From the NCBI GenBank assembly GCA_018697195.1, contig CM031859.1, positions 55,715,207 through 55,779,206 on the forward strand: a DNA stretch of 64,000 bases. The letters run 5' to 3'. Positions 12,401 through 27,400 of the stretch are shown here, one piece after another (position 1 is the first letter of the stretch; each line of letters opens with the position of its first letter). Both the position numbers and the translations under genes were made by a program. This DNA comes from Certhia americana (taxonomy: Eukaryota > Chordata > Aves > Passeriformes > Certhiidae). The notes under the pieces were generated by a model, which worked only from the letters and a program-made list of their open reading frames with translations, ran no database searches and was not told the DNA's origin.

Positions 12401-15400
12401 GAGGCTTGGAAGTTGTGCTGATATAACTCCGTTTTATTTGAGTTTTAATTTCAAGCTGTCAGTGGGTTTGTGTATTATCCTTTTCTTGTAAACACTTTAA
12501 TATCTGATTTGTTTGCAGTACAAACTGATTATCAGTCTTGAAACCAAACAGTCTCCTCAAGGAGAGTTTACTCTGCATATTATAATTGGGAAGAATATTC
12601 AACTGTACATTTAATTGTGAGTTATTTTCTTGCAGTATACAGCTTTAAGATTTAGAAAATGTTTTTAGCTAGAATTTTATTAATAATTTATTTTTGATTG
12701 TTTTGGTTTTTTGGTAGAGATGGCATGAAATTAGAATGTCTGCTTTGCAATATAAGCTTCTATTATTGGCTTCTTTAGGGGATGTGCTTTTTTTTTTTTT
12801 TTACTTAATTGAGAATTTGACAGAGTCACATTTCAGACAGAATTAAGATCCTGGCAGCTGGTCATCTTGGGACAGACTATTGCAGGAAAAAGACTTTTTT
12901 GGAGTTCAGTACCTTACAGTTGCTATGTTTCTCTATATTCAGCTGTGAGACTAAGAAAAAAATCTTTTGTTATCTACACAATAAAAATTACAACTAAGGC
13001 AATATTGACCTTACTGTTTAGGGCTTCATTCTTTTCTTTATTCCCACCTAAAATTTGATGTTTTTCCACCATATAATGAGCAAATTTGAAAAGCAGACTT
13101 AATCTACGGGGGGATAGCTGAGATGGTGTTGTTTTTTTTATGAGGATGGCATGTTATTCAGTAATTGAAATTTACAGCTGACAGCAGATTCAGCATCTCC
13201 CACAGGTTCTGCTGGGAACTCTCAGTATGGGTAACTTTCTTGAATTCTTACTTACTGATAAAAAAGATAATAATAATAATAAATAATAATCAAAGACAGT
13301 ACAACAGTAAGCAAATGTCATGATTGTTTTCTGAATGAGAGCATCCTGAATGCTCAAAATCTGTAGAATATTAATAGTTTCTGTTTTCAGGGTTTTTTTG
13401 TAATTTGCCTGTCAGTGTAAGCATCTTTTCTGATACTTGTATGTTCTTTGTCTGGAGTTAAATTTTGTGAAATTAGAGAAGGTTCTTGGCCTTATCATAG
13501 GGCCCTGCAGTTGCACTTCCAAGTGTTTGGAAGCTTGTTCTTTTTGTTCTCTGCATATTTATTCCACAGGGTACAAAGGGAAAGAACAGGTGGCCATAGT
13601 TCTAGAATATATGCGCCTATCTGCATCTAAAGAAATAAATCACTATTTTAGACCTTTTGTGAGTAGTGCTTCTCTGCTAATGACTTTTGGCATCCCCTCA
13701 GCCTCCTGGAGCCTTTAGCTCCTCACTTTTGTTATAATCAGCCTTGCTTATTCTCCTTTTTTTAAAGTACAGTTGGTTTGGAGATACTAACTTCTTAGTG
13801 ATTCCTAATGAGACACTAAGATTAAAAGTTTGATTTCTTGGTTCCTTGATTTCTTGATTACTTTGCTTTGTTTACAGAACTGCTATACAACTAATGCAGC
13901 TAATTTCTAGTGGTCAGGAAAAGCTTTTTTCTCCTTACTATCTTCTGTTGTTAATGCCAATGTATTAATGGCTTGATTTGTTTGTTTTCTTTTGGGTACA
14001 GTTTTGCTCAGTAAGTAAACTTATGAGCTGCTGCAAATGCCTACTGGCTCAGATTTGAAACCTTGGATTGAAATTGGTTTCCTCTAACTGGAACTGCTGT
14101 AGTATTCAGTTCAAAATGAAGTCAAAGAACAGGATATGTCTAATGTGTGGGGACTGTGAGTGGAGTGTATGCTTTTCCTGAGACTTACCAGATACAGTAA
14201 TATTTCTAAAAAAATAATAATTTTTAAAGGAATTGTTTTCCTGAAGATGTTCCTTAGTAATAGTATATTCCTTTTACAGTTCTATGTGATACTTTGACTT
14301 CAGACCAAAAAGGAATATGATCTGAGGAGTTCTTTTACTTTCTGAATTCAATTCTGTGTTATATATGATAATTAATTCTGGATACAGATAGTAGATAAGA
14401 AAAAAAGACAGGAAAATCCTGTGATTAATCGGTGTAGTTAGGAGCACCCAGTAAACAGTCAGGAAAGTCTCTACAGAAGTTAGCCCAGTCCTCGGCACAG
14501 GTGCGTTTTGTTACTGGTACTTCAAAAAAACCCGCTGGTTCAGCTTCAGGACAGTCCTAAACAAGTTCCATAATCTGATTTTCATGTTTTGGGTTAGGTG
14601 TTAATGGTGGTGAAATGATCTTTTTTTTTTTTCTTTTAAAAGTATAGTTTTAAAAATAATAAATCCTTATTTAAAGAAAGTAGTTAATGAAGCAATCACA
14701 TTGAAATGCCAGTTATTTGTAGTTTATATCATCTTCTAATGCAAATAATTAGTTTCTTCCATTTGTTTTCCAAAGCTTTCTGTTATTCATTAATGGGCTC
14801 TTCAGAACTTCAATAAAACAGCAGGGAAAAAATGGCTGCTTCTGATATTTTACATGCATGTACATTTATATTTTATTTTGAAAAGAGCAAAAAGATTCAT
14901 AGTGTTTTGATATAAAAAACCTTTTGGCCTCAGTCTCCCCCAGCATAAGAATTCAGATGCAGTAGGAGTTTCTTTAAAGAGAGATTTTTTTTTTTCTTTG
15001 CTAACACAAGACAAACAGATCTGGAAAGTAAAGTACTGAGTGATGATGCTTCATCTTCACATTTCTAACTTGCTTTTGTATATTTTTTGATAATTACTTC
15101 TATAGCTTCTTAGAAATATTAAGTATATCTTGTTTGGTGTATATAGTAATACTAATTTCTTACTGACTTTATTTTCAGGATTTATCAAAGGTGTGCATGA
15201 ATTTGAGTTTTCTTAGGGAGTACAAGTGGTTTAGAAAAGCATTTGTATCTGCTGGGAAGGTCTGTTCAACATTCACTGGCTTAAGCATCATTTGATCTCT
15301 GGACTCCTGATTTCATTTTAGTATCACAGAAGAGTTTGGGCTGGAAGGCGCCTTTAAAGCTGATGTAGTCCAAGCCCTGCCATGGGCAGTATGATGAGGG

Positions 15401-18400
15401 TAAGAGTGTTACAGATCTGTGTGCACGTGGTTTCTCACAATACTATGAATACGTTGACAGATTTCATAGACTCCTGCACTACAGAAGAGAAACAATTCCT
15501 TCATTTTTATATATTTGTTTGTTTATAGAAAATGGAATAATCAAAACAGACAAGGTATTTGAAGTAATGCTGGCTACGGACCGTTGCCACTATGCAAAAT
15601 ACAACCCTTACATGGACTCTCCGCAGTCTATAGGTAAGAGTATCTTACAAAAGTGATTGAGATTTGTTTTCATTTGTGTAACTGTGACTGCTTTTGTCAT
15701 TTCTGTGTTAAGAATGTGAAAAAACAAATTAATTTGGGAGGTTGTTTAGTTCATCAATTTTTTGCATATCTTTTAACTAGGCTTCAATTTCTTGTGGAAT
15801 GCAATTGGCATATTTGCATACATCAGGTAGAGAGGTGTTTTTCAGCCAATATTAGTAAGTGTAAATATGTGTTTCATTTTCAAACCACAGCAACTTGTGA
15901 TGGTGCAGCTGATGTAAATACTTAAAAAAAAATTGCATCTAGTTTATGGTAGAAACATTCCCTATCTTTACAGAAATTATTCAGGTGGGACCAATGCAAA
16001 GTTTCTAAACCATTATGTGTTATCTTTAAAAATAGGCTTTGAATGGGAAGGTCTGTTGATATGACAGTTGTTTCCCATCCAGGTCCCAGTTTTATCTTTC
16101 TAAGACAAGAGAATGAGCTATGTAAATAGCTCATAAGCTAGTTTCTTTTTTCTTGTTCTTCCCCTGCCTTTAATGGTATGTGGTGAGTGAATTTTATTAG
16201 GGTTTTATTAGTTGTAGGAAAATTAAAAAAAATATTTCAAGATACATACTCAAAGTATTATGTCTTATGTATCTTTACAAAAACAAATATAGGCAAGTGT
16301 TCTTCCCATTCTTATAGGTGTTTGTTCTCATTTGCTATTTCCAAAATACCCAAGGTTGTTCTCTGGATGTTCTATGGTGGCCACTATATGAAACTCTAAC
16401 TGACTAATTCAGGTTTTTACATAGGGGCTGAGTGAAAAAGGATTACATTATTCTGGGAGACATTACTCTTCTGAATTAAACCTACTTGCTCAATGTGTGA
16501 TGTTCATTCAATGTATAGTGGCAAAATGGAGATTGTAACTGAAATCAAGGATAAAACCCTTTTTTTTTCCTATTCAGAGTTGACACTTTCATCAGCTTTC
16601 AGTTGTTGTACCATAATGCACTTCTGATGTAGAGTACCTGTGTAACTGCTCGGGTGTGGATGTTGTACCCTGAATGAGGTGAATGTGAAGGTGTTGCACT
16701 TTAAAGTCAAGGTGATAGAGATTGTACGGTTGCTGTCTGAATAGCAATGAACATCTTCTATTCTCTTGTTTTACAGGTTTCCAAGCAACAATCAGTGCTC
16801 CACATATGGTAAGCTTTAAACTTAGGTGATTTTAGTGACTTTATAAACATCCAGGTGCTTTTGAAATAAAATATTTACCCTAGTAAATTTAATGAGCAGT
16901 TGATTGCAGTGATACTTTTGTGAACTGCATACTGGGAAGAAGTAGAAAAGATTGATCAATTTTTCTTGCAGATGCAGATGTACAGTAATAGGATGAGGGG
17001 TAGTGGGCAAAAAAATGCAACATAGGAAATTCTGATTAGTTTCTAGAGTAAAAAAAACCTTTGAGGGTAGTTAAGCACTGAAACAGGCTTTGCAGATTGT
17101 GGAAATTCTGTTCTTTGTTAGACAAAGAAGCTGACTTAACAGAGTTCTAAGCAGCCTAATTTAAATGCCCATGTATTGAAAGGGGACTGGACCATATTTC
17201 CAGAGATCTTTCCATTGTGAATTACAGAGTAATTTATAAGATCATATGAATTCAGGAGTGAATGACAGTGATTTCTATACTATGGTACTGCTGTGATGCC
17301 TTTAAGTCTTTGGACAGGAAAAAAGAGACATTGTACTGAGTTGCAGGATTTTTTGCCAAGTGATTTGAGACTGGGGTGAGTGTTCCAGTTGGGATTTCAG
17401 TGCATACATTGAACCCAGATATAATTTTTCTATGTTTCTTTGAGAGAAAAGGTGAATTGAAGCATGTATTTTGTCTTTGTAATGTTTGTAAAGTGTCAAG
17501 TCTGCTTCTCTTGACTAAAAACTGTGTAGTTGGCTTAGAATTTACCCAGTTATCACTATAAAAGATCAGGAATTTTGTATAGAGATGTTAATGATATTAT
17601 TCAAGAAAAGACAGAAAAAAGTACTTTTGCTAAGGGGAAAAATAAGTATTAATTATACTTCAAAATTTTAAGTCCCTTAAGCCATTATTTTTCCAATGCT
17701 TAGCACTAGTAGTATATGAAGTGTTAAAGCAAAAAGGTAATATATCCTCTAAGCAAATAATAATAAGGAATGTTCTAACAGAGAATATTCTAATTATTTC
17801 TGTTTTCTGGGTGGGATGGATTAAGCTGAAAGACTGTGGTAATGGCTATCTCTGAAACATGAAAGAACAAATTTTTTTTTTAGTGTACAGCCTAACCTTA
17901 GTTTGTGTACTTGTCCACCACATAGCAAAACAAAAGTCATCAAGTGTGTCTATAGACTACTGCATTTCATACGTGAGCCTGGCTATCTGCCTTTGTAAGA
18001 GACAACTTCTTTTTCCTATTCTTTGATCCAGCAAGTGTGCAGGTAATACAGGAGATAGTTTTAATAGCCATTTTCCTTGATGCTCTAGAGCTGCTGTCTT
18101 CCTAGCTAGCTTTTGTACCAGCTTATTCCAATGTCTATAGCATTATGATACACGAAATTCTTTATTGGCCATATACTGCCAGAATAGTAAGAGTCACCAG
18201 ACACGAGGAGAAATAAACTGATTTATAGTGTCGTTCCGAATATATAAATAGAGTCTATGCTAGAAGCTTGAATGGTCAGATGAGGCTTTGTATATGGATG
18301 CTAACAAAAAAAAAAGATAAATACACTCATGAAATTTGGTGAAGGTAATGCAATATCAGTGATTATATCATGTAGTTTACTCCTTCCCCTTCATTTTTTG

Positions 18401-21400
18401 TAATAGAAATAATTATGAAATTTCTTACACAAATGCTCAGGGTATTTCCCAAAATCTCTGAAGAAATTAACGTATATTGAGTAAAATAGACACTTAAAAT
18501 AATTTGAAATTTTCTCTCTCTGTCTTCTCTTAGCATGCATATGCACTTGAACTTCTGTCTGATCAGTTACATGAAGGAGCCAAAGCACTTGATGTGGGAT
18601 CTGGGAGTGGAATTCTTACAGCATGCTTTTCGCGAATGGTGAGTTATTTAATTTAATCACTTGATCATCACAACTGCTTGAAATCCAGTGTAACTGAATT
18701 ACAGGGCAAAAAAAAGCATCCTTCATAGTGGACTTAAGTATATTATGCAGAATTTACTCTCCTGGGTGTGATTGGTACCCATTTCTTATGGTAGCTGATA
18801 GTAGATGTTCAAGTTAAATGGTCCAGTAAATTGTGTAATGGTGAAGAAACCACCAAGCTTGGAAGTTTACGTTTTTTTGATTGTTTTGTGTTTTTTTAAT
18901 GATTGAATTTTAGTTGTTACATTATATCTTGAAGGAACAAGAGGTTTGTCTTGAACAGTTCAATTTTTGTTATCTTGTGTGACTATGAATGTTCTCGTTG
19001 TGATAAACTGTCATGGATTCCTGTTATGATGAGAGCTTAGTGAGGTGTAAAAGAATCCTATTTCTACAGGAAAATATCTTGTGTATATACACAAAATGTC
19101 TTTGAATTTAGTTGCTTTCTTGTTATATTACACAAGCATTACTATAAGTGTTCGTTTAACCTTTTATATGTTAGATATTAATTTAAATTTTTACATCTTT
19201 GCCAAGTAACTTAATCTCACTTGTGTTATTTAACCTGTACCTAAGGAATTTTCTGTGTTCTTCCCTATCTTACATCAGGAAAAAAAAGATGAAAAAATCC
19301 AGGGTTTAGTGGCTGTTGCTATTGTATTGTTAGACTAATTCATGAAGAGGAATATAATCAGTTCTTCTTTCTCTGTTCCAGGGCTTTATAATTGCTTTAT
19401 GATTAGTAGAGACCTTCATTAAACTGCCAACTAGATTTTTTGTTTTGTCTTCCTGCAAAGTTAATTTTAAATGTGTTGATATATATGATAATTTCTCATC
19501 TAGGTTTCTTTGCTACTTAGTTTTCTGATCCAAGCACCAAACTGAGTCTGTAATCACTTCTGTTTCCCTGTGTTAAGAATCAGCTGAGAATGTTTAGGAC
19601 TGGGCAATGCCCTTGTAAAAGTATTTGGGTTTCTAAGTGTTAGCTGCAAAATTAAAAAAAATAATAGTTGAAATAAGTTAACCCAACTGCAGTTTAGTGA
19701 AAATCTTAAATGGCACTTAATTCAACTTGCTGCCTATTATTTTCAGTCTGTGAAGTCAGCAATCATATGCTAACATGGGAACGCCTATCCTACAGGCATT
19801 AAAACTTTTGTCCAGGCAATATGTAGTTCTCACTGAAGTTATGAATGCATAAAGGAATAGCCATTTTCAGTACAATGTGCTAAATTGTGATTGTGCACTT
19901 TTTTCCTACTAAAACAGCTGTGAAGAAGTCAGAATCAGGACAAAAAGGAAATCTCTTTCGAACTTTCCTGAAGCTAATGTCTTTTTATTTTCCTCTGTCT
20001 TTTTATAAGGCCATACAAATGTCATGTGCCTCTTATGAATCCTCCTTGGTGGTTTGCGTTGGCTTACAGATGCATTGAGAAAAATTGAGTAAAGCTTTCA
20101 TTCTGCTTCATAGCACTGCTAACAGTAACAAAAACTTGAAAGAAGTATGTTATGGGAGTTGATAGCAGAGTGTTTTGCCACCAAAATTCAGTTGTGGATG
20201 TGCTTTTTGTGACTATGCTGATTGCATAGTTGCTTCTCAGGCTACTAGAGATCTAGAATTAGTGGTTTATATTTGTGGCACAAGTGCCTCAGTGCACATT
20301 GATGACAACTTTATTCTTATGATGATAATCTCATTTGCGTTACCTCTGGGAAAGCTTTATATTTACTTAGACTAGTAAAGTATCTTTAAGATTGCTGTTT
20401 GGATTTTCATGTTAAACTCTTGTGATAAACTTAGCTATATAGCTTGCAAAATTAAGTTTATTTAGTTTTGAAGTTTGCTGGCAAAGTAGATGAATTCCAG
20501 TTTTCACCCCATCAGTACTGGATTTGTTAAAAGAGTGGGGTATATTTTTATTCCTAAGATGGGGCTACCAAAAATTGTGTCTTCTTTCTGTTGTCTTAAT
20601 TGCATGTGCTTCAGAGTTCCAGGGTAATAGACAGAGGTAATTGGTGAGGACTCAGAAATAGCATAGTGGGCTGTCACATGCAGCAGGAGGTTCTCTTACT
20701 TTATCAGGCTATTTCATGCTCTGACCATTTTGCTAATTTTTCACTTCTGTGACATTACTATTTGGAATATACTGGATCTTTTCCAGCTTATATTACAAGT
20801 GACTGCCAGGCATTCCTCCAAACAGCAACCCATGGCTGTCATAGTGAAAACTTGCTCTGTGTCTTGCTCTGTTTCAAAGGCTGGGGTGGTGATCTTCCAC
20901 TCAAACAAGAAAAGCTAACCCTGCTCTTTTAATGTTTTTAGCACAGGACTTGTTCATAATAAAACAAAACAAAAAAAAAAAAATCCCCAGGATAACCAGT
21001 TACTAATTTTCCATGTCTTAACAATATTAAAATATGAGATACAAAAACATAAACAATGCGTTCAGATGTGTCCAAAGACACTTAGTAGGCAACATGGGCT
21101 GCTGCTAGAACATACTCTGCTATTGTGTTCTTTGAGCTGGACACTTCTTAAAGTGGACAGATTTTTGAAGACTTGGATTGGTTTTGAATGTTTTTTTCTG
21201 GATTAAAGACAAAATTTTGGAAGAAGTACCTGTAATGGAGAAGTTTTTGTTAGAAAAATTTTTTTCCCCTCTCAGAATACAGAGATTTTTTGATCTTTTT
21301 TGAGTTAAGAGCTCTCAGAAGTTCCACTCTTCCTGTGGAGGAGAGCTGTGAGTCTGAAAGTAGATTCATGAATGCAAGGGTGAGTGGAAGGTAATTTGTT

Positions 21401-24400
21401 CCTGACTGGCAATTGCAGCATTTGCTTCTGAAAGAATAGGACTCTTGAGATGATTTTGAGTAAAAATCATTATTTAATCCTTAATGTGAGGTCTTCTCTA
21501 GAAAAACCTTAGTCTGTAGTAACTTTTGTTCAATGTGGAAGAAGATCAGTTCTAGTCTTCCTCCTTGACGTTATTACTTTTTGTTTCAGGTAATGAAAGC
21601 AAACATGATCAAATTTAACTTCTAAAAATTCTGAGAAGGTATCTCCACTAACAACATAACACAACTGAATCACATCTCAAAAAGATCACTCTAACAAGTA
21701 TTTATAAAATGGTGCAGACACACTTCAATTATCAGGTGCTTCTAGCAGTCAGGATTTGTCATTTCTAACAGTAGTTTTAATAACATTGGGAAAATATACT
21801 TCCGCTTTGCTGGTTTTGTTTCTATTTTAAAGAAATGAGGTCAGGAAGTGTAAGAACTCATTCTGTAAATAAAACTAGCAGAAATTGTTCAACTTTATAT
21901 TTTTATTCCAGGTTGGTCCCAAAGGACAAGTTGTAGGAATTGATCATATCAAAGAACTAGTAGATGACTCAATAAATAATGTCAAAAAAGACGATCCCAC
22001 ATTGCTGTCTTCAGGAAGAGTGAAACTGATTGGTGAGCATCTAATTGATATACTTATTGATTAAACTGATATTCTTTCTAGCAGCTTGTTGAAAATGACT
22101 GAATTGGATGTTATTAAAAGTTTGAATTTAAGAAGTTAAACCCAAGGAAGAGAAGCCAAATGAAAATTTTAAAATCTAAATTGCCTTTAAGCTCTTGGAA
22201 AACAGTATCTTCCCCAGTTTTCAGAATATGACTTCTGGTGATCTCAAAGACTATGTAATCATTCTACTAGAAAAGGTTAGCAGGAAAGTGTTTTTTTGGT
22301 GAAGATACATGCTGAAGGTCTGACATATTATATTTGCTATTTAAAATTGGGGTTGAATTCACAACTGTTCTTGAATAAATACCCTGTCATCTAAATTTGG
22401 GTGTTTTAACACCTTCACACTTATGATAGAGTAGTTGAGAAAGCTGCCTGTGAAGATTCATTTGGAAAAAGTACTAGACTGACAGTATGCACCACTGAAG
22501 TTTATTTCACTTGTTTTAAAAATTGGCAGTAGTTGTATGTTAGGGAAGTGATTGACACCAAGCTACTTTAATTCACTTAGAGTTACTGAGAGGAAATAAA
22601 GCCCAAACAATACAAGAACAGTCTATTATTTTAAATGTTTCTTTACTAAAAAAAACCCTAAAAACTATTTGAGGGATTTTTTGTTTGTTTTTTTCTTTGT
22701 CTGTTTGGGATTTTTCGTTTGGTTATTATTTGTTTTTCATAGAAGATGCAAGGCTGGCAGGAGGGAAAGTGTCACTCTAGTCATTAAGTTTAAAAAAGAA
22801 GTTGAAGGTCTGGATGTTTTCTGAGTCTGCTTACAAGAACACTTGGAAAAATTATTATGTGATTTGGCTCTTAGCTTAATTATTATTTTGATTCTTGCTC
22901 TTTCTTGTAAATGAGGGCCTTTTCTACATGTTTTTTAAATAAGTTTATCAATATGTACGCATGTATAAAATGCAGTGTATCTTGCTGAGAACACTTACAT
23001 CTCAGAACTTCTTGGAAAAGAACTTAGACTGCTAGGGCTGTAGAGGGGGAATGAAGGAGTAATTTTCCTTGTTGCTGTACAAAAGCAATTTTGACTTTTA
23101 CTTCTGGTCGTTCCTGAAACAAACTCTGGTGCTCTTGCAAGTCTAGAATTCTAAGTAAACATCATTATCTATGTTATTTTTGACTGTGTAGCGGGGTGAC
23201 TGAGAGACTTGTGAATAGTTTTGTTGTGAGGTACATTTTAAAAAGGTACAGCTGGACTAGTAATACTTCTGTAAGTTAGATGGAGAAGAATGTTTCAGCT
23301 ATGCTGGATTCCTGGGAGCTCTTTGATGTGGAGCAAGAATCCAGACAGCTGTTTATTTAAAACAAAAAGATAGCAACAGAAAACCCCAGCCAACCCTCCC
23401 CTCCCAAACACACAAACAAAAAAGTTGTGAAAACATGTGATTAATGATGGGAGCTATATGAAATAAGACCTGGTGTGTCAGTAGCTGGCTTTTCACAGTG
23501 TACTTCAGGCATTCTACTCTGCTTTGTCCTATCTTACACATAACCATAACTGCATTTCAGGACAACCAAAATTGTTTTGGGGTGTCTCAGTAGAACAGCA
23601 CTGAGAAGTTGGGAATAGTTATACTTGGATTAACATGTCTTTGTTAGTTTGTGGGTCTTTTGGTGCTTTTTTTTTTTTTTTTTAATAGTTTGATTTTTAT
23701 TTTGTTTCCTCTTAATATCAGGAGGAAGCCTTTGAGGTAAATCTCTCAAGTGCTTCTACTTACCACTCTTGGGCTCACATGAGAGGACTCCTGGAAAGCA
23801 CAAAATTTGATTCCTTTTGGAGGAAAGTAGACAAGATTATGTGTTCCAAGAAGCAACCAAATATGTTTGATATGTGGATATTAAGACAATAAGACTTAGA
23901 TCTAGACTGCAGTGATTATCCTGAAATGCATATGTTGCATGGATGCCAGGTTCTCAGCAAAAACTTTTGCTGTACAGATCTGCTTCTATTGTACTGCACT
24001 ATTTGCTGATGCAGCCATAGCCAGCGGGGATGAGGGATTCTAAGTGACTGGGGGAACTAATTTTCTTCGGTTTCTGTGCTCATGCTACAACTTTGTGCAA
24101 AACAGGTCTGCACAGGGGCACTGAAGGCTTGAATACTTGAGTACTGTGATCAGCAGGTCAGGTCTAGATTTACAAACAAGCTACAGAACCCTTTTATATC
24201 AAAAAGTCCTGACATTTTTTTCCTCATCATCACCCGCCACCCATCACTACAATTACTTCGCTAACAGGCTGCATGTAACTGGAGATATGAGCAGCATAGG
24301 GTGTAAACGCAAGCTGAAAATCTAGGCTGCTCTTTCCCCTTGGACATTGAATAATATAATAATAATAAATAATAATAATATAATAATTTGAATGACACTG

Positions 24401-27400
24401 AATATACGAATGCCAACTTAATTATTTGTTAAATCTTCTGGATGCCTAAAAGTGTGTTGCCATTGTGGGTAGATAAATTTCTTCTGTAACCACAAGAATT
24501 TTTGTGGATTTTAAAGGGGAAGAACCATGCTGTACCTGATGCATGTGAAGGAGCATGATACTTTTTTTTTTTTCTTGCTTTGGTTGTGTGTGTGCTGTTT
24601 CTGAAGGTGTTAGCTATTGAGTCTAAGAGCAAAAGGGTTAGTTGTTTTTGGGTCTATTTTACTGCTGTCAGTAAAGTGATAAGATGTGCAGAAGTCACGT
24701 TCAAACTTCTCTGGAGAGTGCAGTGGGAACATTTACGTCTCAGAATATGTGTTCTTCAGAAGTGACAGCAATTTCTTTCATAGCTGCTGCTTCAACTTGG
24801 CAATCATTTCTTTTGCCAGCAGTACTGGAGATCACTGCTTCTAATGCCTGCAGTGTACCCCAGGAAATGAGGGTCTGCTTCCTTGTGTATCTAACATAAT
24901 TTTTAGCAGAATCTGTATGAATAAGCTAAAGAAGTCTTTCTCTGTTGCCATTTCTGATGGAACAGCATCTGGAACATTTCATTGCTGCTTCTTTAGAAGA
25001 GCTGCACAGTGCTACTAAGATATATAAATTATATACTTGACTCCTTGAGGTGGTTTTTTCAGTAGAACCCACTTTGGCAGTCAGAGGGATTGCACCCTGG
25101 AAATACTGGAACTTTCATTACTGGTGATCTCTGTTGCCATTTGACTTGGTGGAAATGGTGATCGATAGGGATGAGTTCTCTTGAAGCACTGGTATTTCTT
25201 GCTTGCCAGCTTCTGCTTGTGGCCCGTGGTTGGAGCTTGTGCTGGCCAGAATTGATGATATCAGTATTTATGTCACCTCTAAGAGGCTTCTTAGCTTCTG
25301 AGGAAATGTGCTCTCTTAAAGAGCATGGGTCCTTGCCAGGGTCATCTTTAAGGACCTCGTAAGTCCTCATAAGACTTATAAACCCATAAGACAAACACCT
25401 CAGTTTTGTTTTGAGGAGCTGTCCAGATCTTCCTGTAGTGTCTTGCTTACCTAAGGGTGTTCTTACTATCCAGATGCCTTCCTTATCATGGAGATCAAAA
25501 TGAAACCTGCTGTGGTGACCATGTATTTTTCCTGCCTTGTGAGTTGTTGGAGAGCAAAATGTTGACATATTTTCAGCCTCTGACTGGGATGTGGCACTTC
25601 TTTTGACTCTTTGAGTTTTAATGAACCTGTAATATTGGTGTTTGCACAGAAGTCAAAGCTCAGCCCAAAGATGGGAAACCCCAAATTACTTGTGCTGATC
25701 AGAGCACTATGCTCATTAGCTCTATGTTTTTATTTCTTGACTGATTGTTGGAACTTTTGTAATCACCGAGTATGAATTTATGGATGCTTCAGCCTCATTT
25801 ATTACATTTGTTCTAAATAACTCCAGAGAGAGAGCCTGCCGAACTTGCTCTGATTTCCTGTTGCTTTCCTTTAAATACTGTGGATGCCATATTCACATCA
25901 TCTTCTTTCAAAACTTAACTTATAGTCCAGTTTAGTTTGTTACATTTCATTGGCTTAAAAACCCCAAACTGTTACTCTCTCCTTCTGCATAACTAGGATG
26001 GTCTGAGACATCTGTGATAGGGTGCTCGTTCATGAGTTCTCTATCAAAGCTGAAGCAGCACTGGTAACCACTGAAACCTTAATTACTCCTAGCATCTTCC
26101 AAGCAGCTATATGGAGCTTTAGCCATGAGTCTGACCTGGCTCTCTGTGTTAGTCCAGTGATTGTCTGTAGGAAGAATAGTGAGGCCTGTCTGCTGAGTAC
26201 TGCAATGATGTATGCATATAGGTGTGGGCTTTTGTTCCAACTGGTAGTGCAGCTGTAGGCATATAGTCCATCGGAACACTTCCTTTGTCTTTTCCTCACC
26301 TTTTGAGTCTTCTGATATATGCTTCTGATATTTAATGCTTTGGACTTATGATTTGCATTATATTTAGGAATGGTGCGCATGAAGACAAGGCAATGCAAAG
26401 AGTTTGTTCTAAGAGGGTAAATGAGGGGAGAAACTCACCTGCACTGGAATTAGTAGGGAACATAAATACTTCAGTATCTTTTCTAGGTGAACCATGTATT
26501 TCCAAGAACTTTCATTATAAATCCATGCTTTCTTAATTTCAGATGCTTCAGTAGTATTTAGGATATTTAATAAGCTTGTGTATGTATGTGCGAGGGTATT
26601 TTGTTGCATTTATTTTTACAAATGTATTTATTTTTTGCGTATAGGTATGGGAAACTAGCTGTTTTCTCCAGTCCTTTTGAAAATGTTTTAAAAAATAGTG
26701 TTTTCTTGCAGTGGGAGATGGACGAATGGGATATGCAGAAGAAGCTCCCTATGATGCAATTCATGTTGGAGCTGCAGCCCCGGTTGTGCCCCAAGCAGTA
26801 AGCCTTTATGTTTTGTGTGTGTGTTTCTGCAATATCTTAGCTGTAGAGAACGCTTTGCATACATCTGTATGTAAAATATTTGGTAGCTTGCACTGCTGGG
26901 AGTATCAGTGGACAGTGTGGTATTACTGTATGGTGTGGGGTTTTTGTCTCTGTTACAATTGGGCTTCCTGTTGGTTTGATAAAACTGTATGTTCTGATAA
27001 CTCTGCTCTAAATAAACATATTTTAAAACTACATGTGTGCAACCCTCTATTACAACAATGAACTGGAGCATTTTATTTAATACAATAATTTAATTTTATC
27101 AACCACTGAGTTACAAAATTTAAGTGCATTTCCCAAGTTCCAAAGCACTGAGTCTGTTGAAAGTAAACTGCTCAGCTGGAAGTACAACAGTGCCATTTGT
27201 TTGTACCTTTCAGAATGGATACAGGGCAGTTGTAACAAGAGAAGCTGAAGAGTAACTAGGGGCTTTAGAGTGTGCATACATACACTCCATTTTTGCAGAT
27301 AAGATTTTTTTTCTCTTCCTTTCATCCAGCACATAGTAATACATAGCATGATTTTTTTATGCTAGCTGCCAGTTAAGGTTTTTTAAATCTTAATGAGGGG

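Larger units (their letters stand above)
3449..15528 (+). other. PCMT1 intron 1
   Basis: A 12.1 kb intron from donor GTGAGT to acceptor TTTATAG. Its first 800 bases are the downstream half of the CpG island, with a short GTCC-type tandem near 3618-3635. The rest is AT-rich. It holds CR1 fragments at 11302-11580 and 15324-15390 and an AAT-type microsatellite near 13260-13295. I see no other exon. The long open frames on both strands at 3519-4450 come from high GC content and resemble no protein I know. Confidence 0.85.
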
